Shown here piece by piece: positions 1 through 5,293 of a DNA stretch of 5,331 nt. The notes under the pieces were generated by a model. It ran no database searches. It saw only the letters and a list, made by a program, of their open reading frames with translations, and was not told where the DNA came from. This DNA is from Peptococcaceae bacterium (GTDB taxonomy: Bacteria > Bacillota > Peptococcia > Peptococcales > Peptococcaceae): positions 1 through 5,331 of the forward strand of contig JAFNVD010000107.1 in assembly GCA_017383785.1 (NCBI GenBank), given 5' to 3'. Numbering within the stretch: position 1 is the stretch's first letter; every line of letters starts with the position of its first letter. The position numbers and the translations under genes are program-made.

Positions 1-1
1 A

Positions 2-49
2 AATATTGAGAAAGTGATAGAGGAAGCAGTAGTATGGATGGCATTGTAA
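2..49 (+). CDS. C-terminal end of an upstream gene (partial)
   Basis: An open frame enters from the left edge and reads NIEKVIEEAVVWMAL before a TAA at 47-49. It overlaps the truB start by 16 bases, a tight packing typical of translationally coupled operon genes. The other two forward frames hit stops at once in this stretch. The piece is amphipathic and acidic, as expected of a C-terminal helix, but is far too short for family assignment. In many Bacillota the gene just before truB is a DHH/DHHA1 phosphoesterase (nrnA, oligoribonuclease/pAp phosphatase) or rbfA, so a DHH protein tail is a guess from gene order only. It could also be a chance open frame. Confidence 0.45.
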   Translation, partial: NIEKVIEEAVVWMAL

Positions 50-918
50 ATGTAATGAAACCTGCCGGTATGACTTCACACGATGTGGTTGCCAAACTGC
101 GCAGAGTTTATCACACAAAGAAAGTTGGACATACCGGTACATTAGACCCTGATGCCATTGGGGTATTGCCGATATGTGTAGGCCAGGCAACACGTCTGGT
201 AGAATACTTTACAGAAAAAGATAAAACATATAAAGTGATTATGAAATTCGGTAATGAAACCACTACACAGGATTCCTCCGGTGAAGTGACCATTACTACG
301 GAGCTGCCAACTTTGAGCAAAGCCGAATTCTGTGCTGTAACCGAACAGTTTATTGGCGAAATTCAACAAGTTCCTCCGATGTACTCTGCCATCAAAAAAG
401 ATGGGCAGCCATTATACAAATTAGCACGTGAAGGTGTGGAAGTAGAAATCGAGCCACGACCTGTTACGATTCATGGCATCAAAGTTTTGATGTACAACAA
501 AGAATCTGCCATGTTGGAAGTGCATTGCGGCAAAGGTACGTATATTCGTACACTGTGCCAGGATTTGGCCAGAGCATGTGGGAGCAGTGCTCATATGACC
601 TATTTGATGCGTTTGTCCAGCGGCGATTTCAATATCTCAGATGCGGTTCCGCTGGCTAGATTGGAACAAAGTGAAACACCGGAACAGTTTTTGCAAGGTA
701 TGAATGATTGTTTACATGCAATGCCTGCAGTTACGGTTACGGACAAAAAAATGATGGAACGTATTGTGAATGGCTTATCACAAAAAGCACAAGGCGCAGA
801 ATCCTTAGCAGAAGGCACCGTATGTCGTGCTGTTACTCAGGAGGGTATGCTGTTGGCTATCGGCACCATTATCAATCAAGCGTTCCAGCCTAACAAAGTG
901 TTTAAGTGTGGTGAATGA
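34..918 (+). CDS. truB: tRNA pseudouridine(55) synthase TruB
   Basis: This enzyme isomerises uridine-55 in the T-loop of tRNAs to pseudouridine in the cytoplasm. The 294-residue product has the usual family length. The N-terminus carries the VMKPAGMTSHDVV motif (residues 7-19). GHTGTLDP (32-39) contains the catalytic aspartate D38, and the conserved active-site tyrosine is probably Y66 (KTYKV). The segment QQVPPMYSAIKKDGQPLY (111-128) and GTYIRTLCQDLA (168-179, with R172 as the conserved arginine) complete the catalytic domain. Residues from about 231 to the end form a short PUA-like C-terminal domain, as in Gram-positive TruB proteins. ATG at 34 is preceded by GAGGAAG (20-26) at good spacing and begins exactly where the family normally begins. 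The gene overlaps the preceding frame and its last codons overlap the start of ribF, so the three are probably co-transcribed. No promoter is visible in the window. Identification is firm. Confidence 0.97.
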   Translation: MDGIVNVMKPAGMTSHDVVAKLRRVYHTKKVGHTGTLDPDAIGVLPICVGQATRLVEYFTEKDKTYKVIMKFGNETTTQDSSGEVTITTELPTLSKAEFCAVTEQFIGEIQQVPPMYSAIKKDGQPLYKLAREGVEVEIEPRPVTIHGIKVLMYNKESAMLEVHCGKGTYIRTLCQDLARACGSSAHMTYLMRLSSGDFNISDAVPLARLEQSETPEQFLQGMNDCLHAMPAVTVTDKKMMERIVNGLSQKAQGAESLAEGTVCRAVTQEGMLLAIGTIINQAFQPNKVFKCGE

Positions 919-1870
919 TTTGAACCAATGTGCAGACAATCAATATACACATAGCGAACCCTTTCGCACTGTTGTTTTGGGTAATTTTGACGGCCTGCAT
1001 ATCGGTCATCAGCAGTTAATTCAATTGGGGAAAAGCATTGCAGATGCAAATCATGAAGAATTGGCTGTATTTACCTTTCATCCACAGATACAAGAACTTC
1101 GCAATCCGGAATTTCGTTATTTGTTGACAAGCGAACAAAAAATACAGAAATTCCGAGAGATGCAGGTGCAGCATATTGAAACGATTCCTTTCGATATGCA
1201 GATTGCCCGGTTATCTCCCGAGGCGTTTGTTCGTCAGATTCTGGTGGAACGTATGCACGCGAAGCATATTGTAGTTGGTTTCAACTATACATTTGGGTAT
1301 CAAGGCGCAGGTAATTCGGATCTTTTGACCGAATTATGTGCACAGTATGGTATCGCAGTAACAGTTATGCAGCCTTGCTATATTGAAGAAGAACTTGTAA
1401 GCAGTTCTAATATTCGGCACTATCTGCAAGAAGGAAATATTGAAAAAGCCAACGAACTTTTGGGTTACGTATTTACTTTACGCGGAGAAGTGGTATATGG
1501 CAATCAAATCGGTCGTACCATAGGGTTCCCGACAGCCAATATTCCTGTACCTGCACAGCAAATGCTGCCTGCTAATGGTGTATATGCTGCTATGGCAGAG
1601 GTAGATGGTGTGCGTTATCCGGGGATTTTAAACATTGGCTGCAGACCGACAGTGAATAACGGTTCGCATATTAGTATTGAAGTACATTTGATGGACTTTG
1701 ATCAAAATATTTACGGCAAGCAGATTCGTATTGCAATTTGTCATTTTTTGCGTCAGGAAAGCCGATTTTCAGGGTTAGACGCATTGAAAGAACAACTGGA
1801 AAAAGATAAACAAAATGCATTACAGCTTTTTGCAAAAAACACTTGCAAAACATGTAGATATACTGTATAA
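911..1870 (+). CDS. ribF: Bifunctional riboflavin kinase / FAD synthetase RibF
   Basis: This cytoplasmic enzyme phosphorylates riboflavin to FMN and adenylylates FMN to FAD. From GTG 911 it has 319 residues, the normal size. The N-terminal FAD synthetase domain shows LGNFDGLHIGHQ (23-34), FTFHP (54-58), the VVGFNYTFG segment (121-129) and the SSSNIRHYL motif (164-172). The C-terminal riboflavin kinase domain shows GRTIGFPTAN (201-210, with the PTAN nucleotide/metal motif), GVYAA (223-227), NIGCRPTVN (241-249) and IEVHL with the probable catalytic glutamate E257. There is no in-frame ATG before the GNFDG motif (the first is near codon 84), so a GTG or TTG start is forced. GTG 911 puts the GxFDG motif about 24 residues in, as in Bacillus RibC. 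GTG 908 and TTG 920 are alternatives, and none has a good Shine-Dalgarno. GTG 911 overlaps truB by 8 bases, suggesting translation by reinitiation. The last residues (CKTCRYTV) are encoded by the rpsO promoter DNA. Confidence 0.95.
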   Translation: MNDLNQCADNQYTHSEPFRTVVLGNFDGLHIGHQQLIQLGKSIADANHEELAVFTFHPQIQELRNPEFRYLLTSEQKIQKFREMQVQHIETIPFDMQIARLSPEAFVRQILVERMHAKHIVVGFNYTFGYQGAGNSDLLTELCAQYGIAVTVMQPCYIEEELVSSSNIRHYLQEGNIEKANELLGYVFTLRGEVVYGNQIGRTIGFPTANIPVPAQQMLPANGVYAAMAEVDGVRYPGILNIGCRPTVNNGSHISIEVHLMDFDQNIYGKQIRIAICHFLRQESRFSGLDALKEQLEKDKQNALQLFAKNTCKTCRYTV

Positions 1871-1871
1871 T
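1843..1871 (+). promoter_or_regulatory. Sigma-A-type promoter of rpsO
   Basis: TTGCAA at 1843-1848 and a perfect TATAAT at 1866-1871 are separated by exactly 17 bases, the optimal housekeeping sigma-factor arrangement. The -35 box matches the consensus at four of six positions. Transcription should begin near 1878, giving an rpsO leader of about 85 nt. The promoter lies inside the 3' end of ribF, and the ribF stop codon (TAA, 1868-1870) is part of the -10 hexamer. No terminator separates ribF from rpsO, so rpsO could also be read from the upstream operon. Confidence 0.8.
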
Positions 1872-1877
1872 ATCTGC

Positions 1878-1962
1878 TTGTGAACCGAATGCTCGGTTAG
1901 TCGTTCTCCAGCGAATACTTAGCATTGGGCGATTATAAAAATTTTTCAGGAGGTGCCTCATC
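1878..1962 (+). promoter_or_regulatory. rpsO 5' leader with alternative helices (candidate S15 autoregulatory element)
   Basis: Three helices are visible. H1 pairs AACCGA (1883-1888) with TCGGTT (1893-1898) around the loop ATGC. H2 pairs TCGTT (1901-1905) with AGCGA (1910-1914) around the loop CTCC. A third pairing joins AATGCT (1888-1893), which includes the H1 loop, to AGCATT (1921-1926); it extends to 1885-1893 with 1921-1929 at eight of nine positions. The third helix either competes with H1 or forms a pseudoknot with its loop, and encloses H2. A very strong Shine-Dalgarno, AGGAGGTG (1948-1955), follows after an A/T tract, seven bases before the ATG. Ribosomal protein S15 is known to repress its own mRNA through structured leaders, including pseudoknots in E. 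coli and junction mimics in Geobacillus. A role in S15 control here is inference from position and pairing. Confidence 0.5.
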
Positions 1963-2232
1963 ATGGCATTAGACAAAGCTACTAAAGAAGCTTTAATCAG
2001 AGAATTCCAGTTACATGAAACTGATACTGGGTCTCCAGAAGTTCAGATTGCAATTCTGACAAACAAAATCACTTATTTAACCGAACACTTAAAACAGCAT
2101 CCAAAAGATCATCATTCCCGTCGCGGTATGCTGAAAATGATCGGTCAGCGTCGTTCTTTACTGAACTACGTAAAAGACAAAGACATCGAAAGATATCGTA
2201 AAATCATCAGCGTTCTGGGTATCCGTCGGTAG
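1963..2232 (+). CDS. rpsO: 30S ribosomal protein S15
   Basis: S15 is a primary binder of the central domain of 16S rRNA and nucleates assembly of the 30S platform; it also contacts 23S rRNA in an intersubunit bridge. The 89-residue length is exactly that of the bacterial family. The conserved HETDTGSPEVQIAILT (18-33) and EHLKQHPKDHHSRRGML (41-57) segments are present. The rRNA-contacting residues H42, D49 and S52 are retained, as is the basic stretch GQRRSLLNYV (61-70). ATG 1963 is fixed by the near-perfect Shine-Dalgarno AGGAGGTG (1948-1955). It ends with tandem in-frame stops TAG-TAA (2230-2235). It has its own promoter at the end of ribF and its own terminator downstream, so it can be expressed as a single-gene transcript. 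Identification is certain. Confidence 0.99.
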   Translation: MALDKATKEALIREFQLHETDTGSPEVQIAILTNKITYLTEHLKQHPKDHHSRRGMLKMIGQRRSLLNYVKDKDIERYRKIISVLGIRR

Positions 2233-2241
2233 TAAGATTTT

Positions 2242-2301
2242 TGAAACTCCAAAGAGCAGCCCTAGGCTGCTCTTTTTGAGTTCATAAAGAGTTTCATTTT
2301 T
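2242..2301 (+). terminator. Nested intrinsic terminator after rpsO
   Basis: The inner hairpin is a perfect 11-bp stem, AAAGAGCAGCC (2251-2261) with GGCTGCTCTTT (2265-2275), with a three-base loop and a T run at 2273-2277. A second, outer stem pairs TGAAACTC (2242-2249) with GAGTTTCA (2289-2296) and is itself followed by five T (2297-2301). A second copy of GAGTT at 2278-2282 could compete for the same left arm. The inner hairpin alone is a convincing factor-independent terminator, though the T run is short, so partial read-through into pnp is plausible. Confidence 0.85.
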
Positions 2302-2327
2302 ATTACTTTTTTACAATATTTTATTTT
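2299..2327 (+). promoter_or_regulatory. Possible weak pnp promoter in AT-rich spacer
   Basis: If the rpsO terminator is efficient, pnp needs its own promoter between about 2283 and 2335. The region is extremely AT-rich. One pairing with 17-base spacing is TTTATT (2299-2304) and TATTTT (2322-2327), which would start RNA at the foot of the long leader hairpin. A better single -10 match, TACAAT (2312-2317), has no recognisable -35 box, and TTTACA (2310-2315) has no good -10 box downstream. I cannot fix the promoter from sequence alone. Confidence 0.2.
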
Positions 2328-2334
2328 GTGTAAC

Positions 2335-2427
2335 TCTGCACGGAGGTGTAATTAATAAACAAGAGCAAACCCATTTTGGGGCAAGAATTGTGTTTGTTCC
2401 TGTTTGTTAATTGCTCCACCGAGCAGA
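2335..2427 (+). promoter_or_regulatory. Long duplex stem-loop in the pnp leader
   Basis: The arm 2335-2370 pairs with 2392-2427 in a continuous register of 36 positions. There are 32 base pairs (three of them G-U) and only four symmetrical one-by-one mismatches (2340/2422, 2344/2418, 2347/2415, 2362/2400). The paired blocks are TCTGC/GCAGA, CGG/CCG, GG/CC, a 14-bp block (2348-2361 with 2401-2414) and an 8-bp block (2363-2370 with 2392-2399). The apical loop (2371-2391) can form a small CC/GG-capped hairpin. In length and regularity this resembles an RNase III substrate. In E. coli, RNase III cuts a leader stem of pnp and PNPase then removes the 5' strand, repressing its own synthesis. An equivalent role here is inference. 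The base of the stem lies 32 bases before the pnp start codon. Confidence 0.8.
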
Positions 2428-2456
2428 AATGATATTCATTTTTTAAGGAGGAGCAA
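2411..2456 (+). promoter_or_regulatory. Anti-Shine-Dalgarno / Shine-Dalgarno pair of pnp
   Basis: The pnp ribosome-binding site AAGGAGG (2445-2451) lies eight bases before ATG 2460 and is near perfect. TTGCTCC (2411-2417) is the exact complement of GGAGCAA (2450-2456). After one A-A mismatch, CC (2419-2420) also pairs with GG (2447-2448), giving nine pairs over ten positions. The anti-site 2411-2420 is also part of the 3' arm of the long leader stem, where it pairs with the Shine-Dalgarno-like CGGAGGTGTAA of the 5' arm (2341-2351). The two pairings are mutually exclusive. The 26-base spacer contains only a weak AT hairpin (2427-2432 with 2436-2441). Confidence 0.6.
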
Positions 2457-2459
2457 GTT

Positions 2460-4568
2460 ATGGGTAACATTTTAAGAAAATCCATTCAGGTTGGTGGCCG
2501 TGCAATGACACTGGAAACCGGCCGTATGGCAAAACAGGCAAGCGGTGCAGTATTCTGTACTTATGGCGACACAGCAGTACTGGTAACAGCTGTAGGTTCC
2601 AAAGCACCAAAAGATGGCGTAGATTTCTTCCCTCTAACAGTAGATTACGAAGAAAAATTATACGCAGCAGGTAAAATTCCTGGCGGTTTCCTGAAACGTG
2701 AAGGGAAAGCAAGTGAAAAAGCAATCCTGAGCAGCCGTTTGATTGACCGTCCAATTCGTCCTTTATTCCCAAAAGGCTACCACAATGATGTACAGGTTGT
2801 AGCAACTGTATTGTCCGTAGATATGGACAATGCACCGGATGTACTGGCTATGGTAGGTGCGTCCGCAGCTCTGCACTTGTCTCAGGTGCCATTCATGGGT
2901 CCAATCGCAGGTGTTGTAGTTGGTCTGGTTGATGGTGAATTTATTATCAACCCAAATCAGGAACAGGAAGAAAAAAGCTTAATGCACTTAACTGTTGCCG
3001 GTACTGCTGATGCAGTAATGATGGTAGAAGCAGGTGCAAAAGAAGTTCCGGAAGCAACTATTCTGGATGCTATCATGTTTGGTCATGAAGAAATCAAAAA
3101 AATCGTAGCAGCAATCGAAGAATTCCGTACAGAAGCACTGGCTCTGGAATTGGCTAAAGAAAAAGTTGTGCCTGAGCTGAAAGTAATTCCGGAAGAAATC
3201 GAAGCAGCAGTAAAAGAATATACCTATGACAACCTGCTGGAAGCAATCCGCATTAAAGAAAAACATGCTCGTGATGCAAAAGCAGAAGAAGTAAAAGCAG
3301 AAGCACTGGCTCATTTATTAGAACAGTTCCCTGAACAGGAAGATGACCTGCGTGCAGCATTAGACGGCCTGATGAAATACATTGTACGTCGTCTGATCAC
3401 CGTTGACAAAATCCGTCCTGACGGTCGTGAAATGACAGAAGTGCGTCCAATTACTTGCGAAGTAGATATTCTGCCTCGTCCACACGGCAGTGCTCTGTTC
3501 ACCCGTGGTCAGACACAGATTCTGTCTACCGTTACACTGGGTGCCGCTCGTGAAGAACAGATTCTGGATGGTCTGGACAACGAAAGCAGCAAACGTTATA
3601 TTCATCACTACAACTTCCCTCCATACAGCGTAGGGGAAGCACGTCCAATGCGTGGTCCTGGTCGTCGTGAAATTGGTCACGGTGCACTGGCAGAACGCGC
3701 TCTGGAACCTGTAATTCCAAGCGATGCAGAATTCCCATATACCATTCGTGTAGTATCCGAAGCATTAGAATCCAACGGTTCTACTTCTATGGGTAGTGTT
3801 TGCGGCAGCACCATGTCTCTGATGGCAGCAGGTGTACCAATCAAACGTCCTGTATCCGGCGTTGCTATGGGCTTAATCCGTGAAGAAAACGAATTCAGCG
3901 TATTGACTGACCTGCAGGGTCTGGAAGATGCTCTGGGCGATATGGACTTCAAAGTAGCTGGTACTACCGAAGGTGTTACAGCAATTCAGATGGATATTAA
4001 AATTGCAGGTATCAACCGTGCAATTCTGGAACAGGCTCTGAAACAGGCACATGATGGTCGTATGTTCATTCTGGGCAAAATGCTGGAAGCAATTCCACAG
4101 GTACGTGAAGAACTGTCTCAGTATGCCCCACGTGTAATTACAATGAATATCAATCCTGATAAAATCCGTGATGTTATCGGGCCTGGCGGTAAAGTTATCA
4201 AGAAAATCGTGGAAGATACCGGCGTTAAAATCGATATCGAAGATGATGGCCGCGTAATGATTATGTCCAGCGATGCAGAGGCTTCCGCAAAAGCTGTGAA
4301 AGCAATCGAAGACATCGTTGCAGAAGTAGAAGTAGGTCGTACCTATATGGGTAAAGTTGTACGTATCACCGACTTCGGTGCATTCGTGGAAGTACTGCCT
4401 GGCAAAGATGGTCTGGTTCATATTTCTCAGCTGGCATTAGAACGCGTGAAAAAAGTTGAAGACGTTGTGAAAATCGGTGACGAAATCATGGTAAAATGTA
4501 TCGAAATCGATGAAAAAGGTCGCGTAAACTTGTCTCGCAAAGTATTGCTGAACAAAGAAGAAAACTAA
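2460..4568 (+). CDS. pnp: Polyribonucleotide nucleotidyltransferase (PNPase)
   Basis: PNPase degrades RNA 3' to 5' by phosphorolysis, releasing nucleoside diphosphates, and can add tails in reverse. It works as a ring trimer in the cytoplasm, often with RNase Y or RNase E-type partners and helicases. The 702 residues are full length. The first RNase PH-like core spans about 1-230 and includes the RNA-constriction loop FLKR (77-80). An all-helical linker follows (about 235-310, very rich in E, A and K). The second RNase PH core (about 315-545) carries GPGRREIGHG (399-408), the phosphate-binding STSMGSVCG (441-449) and the catalytic set D490, D496 and K498. A KH domain follows with GPGGKVIKKI (574-583), then an S1 domain (about 626-696). 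The tail is short, as in Bacillus. ATG 2460 follows a strong AAGGAGG. Codon choice (CGT, CTG, GGT, GCA, GTA) is strongly biased, as for a highly expressed gene. The leader suggests post-transcriptional control. Confidence 0.99.
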   Translation: MGNILRKSIQVGGRAMTLETGRMAKQASGAVFCTYGDTAVLVTAVGSKAPKDGVDFFPLTVDYEEKLYAAGKIPGGFLKREGKASEKAILSSRLIDRPIRPLFPKGYHNDVQVVATVLSVDMDNAPDVLAMVGASAALHLSQVPFMGPIAGVVVGLVDGEFIINPNQEQEEKSLMHLTVAGTADAVMMVEAGAKEVPEATILDAIMFGHEEIKKIVAAIEEFRTEALALELAKEKVVPELKVIPEEIEAAVKEYTYDNLLEAIRIKEKHARDAKAEEVKAEALAHLLEQFPEQEDDLRAALDGLMKYIVRRLITVDKIRPDGREMTEVRPITCEVDILPRPHGSALFTRGQTQILSTVTLGAAREEQILDGLDNESSKRYIHHYNFPPYSVGEARPMRGPGRREIGHGALAERALEPVIPSDAEFPYTIRVVSEALESNGSTSMGSVCGSTMSLMAAGVPIKRPVSGVAMGLIREENEFSVLTDLQGLEDALGDMDFKVAGTTEGVTAIQMDIKIAGINRAILEQALKQAHDGRMFILGKMLEAIPQVREELSQYAPRVITMNINPDKIRDVIGPGGKVIKKIVEDTGVKIDIEDDGRVMIMSSDAEASAKAVKAIEDIVAEVEVGRTYMGKVVRITDFGAFVEVLPGKDGLVHISQLALERVKKVEDVVKIGDEIMVKCIEIDEKGRVNLSRKVLLNKEEN

Positions 4569-4588
4569 TTTTCATACAATAAAAACAT

Positions 4589-4620
4589 AGGCTGTCACAG
4601 GAATAGTGGCAGCCTTTTTT
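4589..4620 (+). terminator. Intrinsic terminator after pnp
   Basis: AGGCTGTCAC (4589-4598) pairs with GTGGCAGCCT (4606-4615), ten pairs with one G-U, around a seven-base loop, followed by a run of six T (4615-4620). It begins about 20 bases after the pnp stop and separates pnp from the HD-domain gene. I see no convincing promoter in the 57 bases between the T run and the next start codon, so that gene may depend on read-through or on a weak, unrecognised promoter. Confidence 0.92.
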
Positions 4621-4663
4621 CAAATAAGTCTTCCCAATGAAGTGTGAAGATAAATAGATTTGC

Positions 4664-4670
4664 AAAGGAG
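4664..4670 (+). promoter_or_regulatory. Ribosome-binding site fixing the HD gene start
   Basis: AAAGGAG lies seven bases before ATG 4678. It falls inside the extended open frame that could begin at TTG 4660, so it decides in favour of the ATG and removes six spurious residues (MQRRTA). Confidence 0.9.
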
Positions 4671-4677
4671 AACCGCT

Positions 4678-5268
4678 ATGAATATCAATTTTACCCGTGA
4701 TGAAGCGTTAGCTTTACTCAAAAAATACAACAAAGAAAAATTCCACATTGAACATGCATTGACATTAGAAGGCGTTATGGGCTGGTATGCCCGTGAGCTG
4801 GGGTATGGGGAAGAAGAACAGTTCTGGCGTATGGCAGGGCTCTTGCATGATATCGACTTTGAAGTATATCCGGCAGAACACTGCAAAAAAGCACCGGAAT
4901 TGTTGGCAGAATTAAATGCCAGCGATGCACTGGTACATGCTGTTTGCAGCCATGCTTATGGGATTTGCAGTGATGTAGAACCAACACATCTGATGGAAAA
5001 AGTACTGTTTGCTGTAGATGAATTGACAGGTTTAATCGGTGCAGGTGTATTGATGCGTCCAAGCAAAACCGTAATGGATATGGAAGCAGACAGCGTAAAA
5101 CGCAAATTTAAAGACAAGCATTTTGCTGCAGGCTGCAGCCGTGATATCATTCGTACCGGTGCAGAACGTTTAGGTTGGGAGTTAAACGACTTATTTGCCA
5201 AAACAATCTTAGGTATGCGTGACTGCGAAGCCAGCGTTAGAGCTGAATTAGCAGCGTTAGAAGGCTAA
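4678..5268 (+). CDS. HD-superfamily hydrolase of unknown substrate
   Basis: The 196-residue soluble protein has the spacing of metal ligands expected of an HD phosphohydrolase: H26, the H57-D58 pair in GLLHDIDFEVYPAEHC (54-69), and D114 in FAVDELTGLIGA (111-122). H68 and H92 are further candidate ligands. The C-terminal half contains MRPSKTVMDME (126-136) and KRKFKDKHFAAGCSRDII (141-158). I recognise these motifs as typical of a conserved uncharacterised family of single-domain HD hydrolases common in Clostridia and related anaerobes. HD enzymes generally cleave phosphate esters or nucleotides, but the substrate cannot be deduced here. There are no transmembrane segments, no signal peptide and no regulatory domain. 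The gene is separated from pnp by a terminator and ends with tandem stops TAA-TAA (5266-5271). Proximity to pnp suggests nothing firm about function. Confidence 0.88.
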   Translation: MNINFTRDEALALLKKYNKEKFHIEHALTLEGVMGWYARELGYGEEEQFWRMAGLLHDIDFEVYPAEHCKKAPELLAELNASDALVHAVCSHAYGICSDVEPTHLMEKVLFAVDELTGLIGAGVLMRPSKTVMDMEADSVKRKFKDKHFAAGCSRDIIRTGAERLGWELNDLFAKTILGMRDCEASVRAELAALEG

Positions 5269-5293
5269 TAAAATAACAATAGCATGACAACAA

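Noticed and set aside
827..910. Longer ribF beginning at GTG 827
   Set aside because: It would overlap truB by more than 90 bases and add 28 residues unlike any RibF N-terminus; GTG 911 gives the normal family length.
850..910. FMN riboswitch upstream of ribF
   Set aside because: ribF overlaps truB, so there is no untranslated leader, and no RFN-type conserved blocks are seen.
1937..1946. A5-T5 palindrome in the rpsO leader as an operator or terminator
   Set aside because: It has no GC stem and no loop; it is better read as an unstructured ribosome standby region before the Shine-Dalgarno.
2335..2427. The long inverted repeat as a miniature transposable element
   Set aside because: I see no flanking target-site duplication and no second copy in the window, and its 3' arm is matched to the pnp ribosome-binding site, which fits a leader element better. 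A genome-wide search for copies would settle it.
2427..2444. Small hairpin (2427-2432 with 2436-2441) with T run before pnp, as an attenuator
   Set aside because: The six-pair stem is almost all A-T and overlaps its own T run, so it is too weak to terminate transcription. It may matter only as spacer folding.
3873..4421. 182-codon open frame on the - strand inside pnp, and several shorter ones across 2458-3952
   Set aside because: They are antisense shadows of the strongly codon-biased pnp gene. Their translations are rich in F, C, Y and H with no domain pattern, they have no ribosome-binding sites, and the + strand reading is a clear full-length PNPase.
4660..4677. TTG 4660 as the start of the HD gene
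   Set aside because: The added codons contain the Shine-Dalgarno itself; ATG 4678 is ideally placed behind it.
4621..4677. Promoter for the HD gene
   Set aside because: TAAATA-like sequences occur near 4651, but no matching -35 box at suitable spacing is visible, so I do not list it as a feature.
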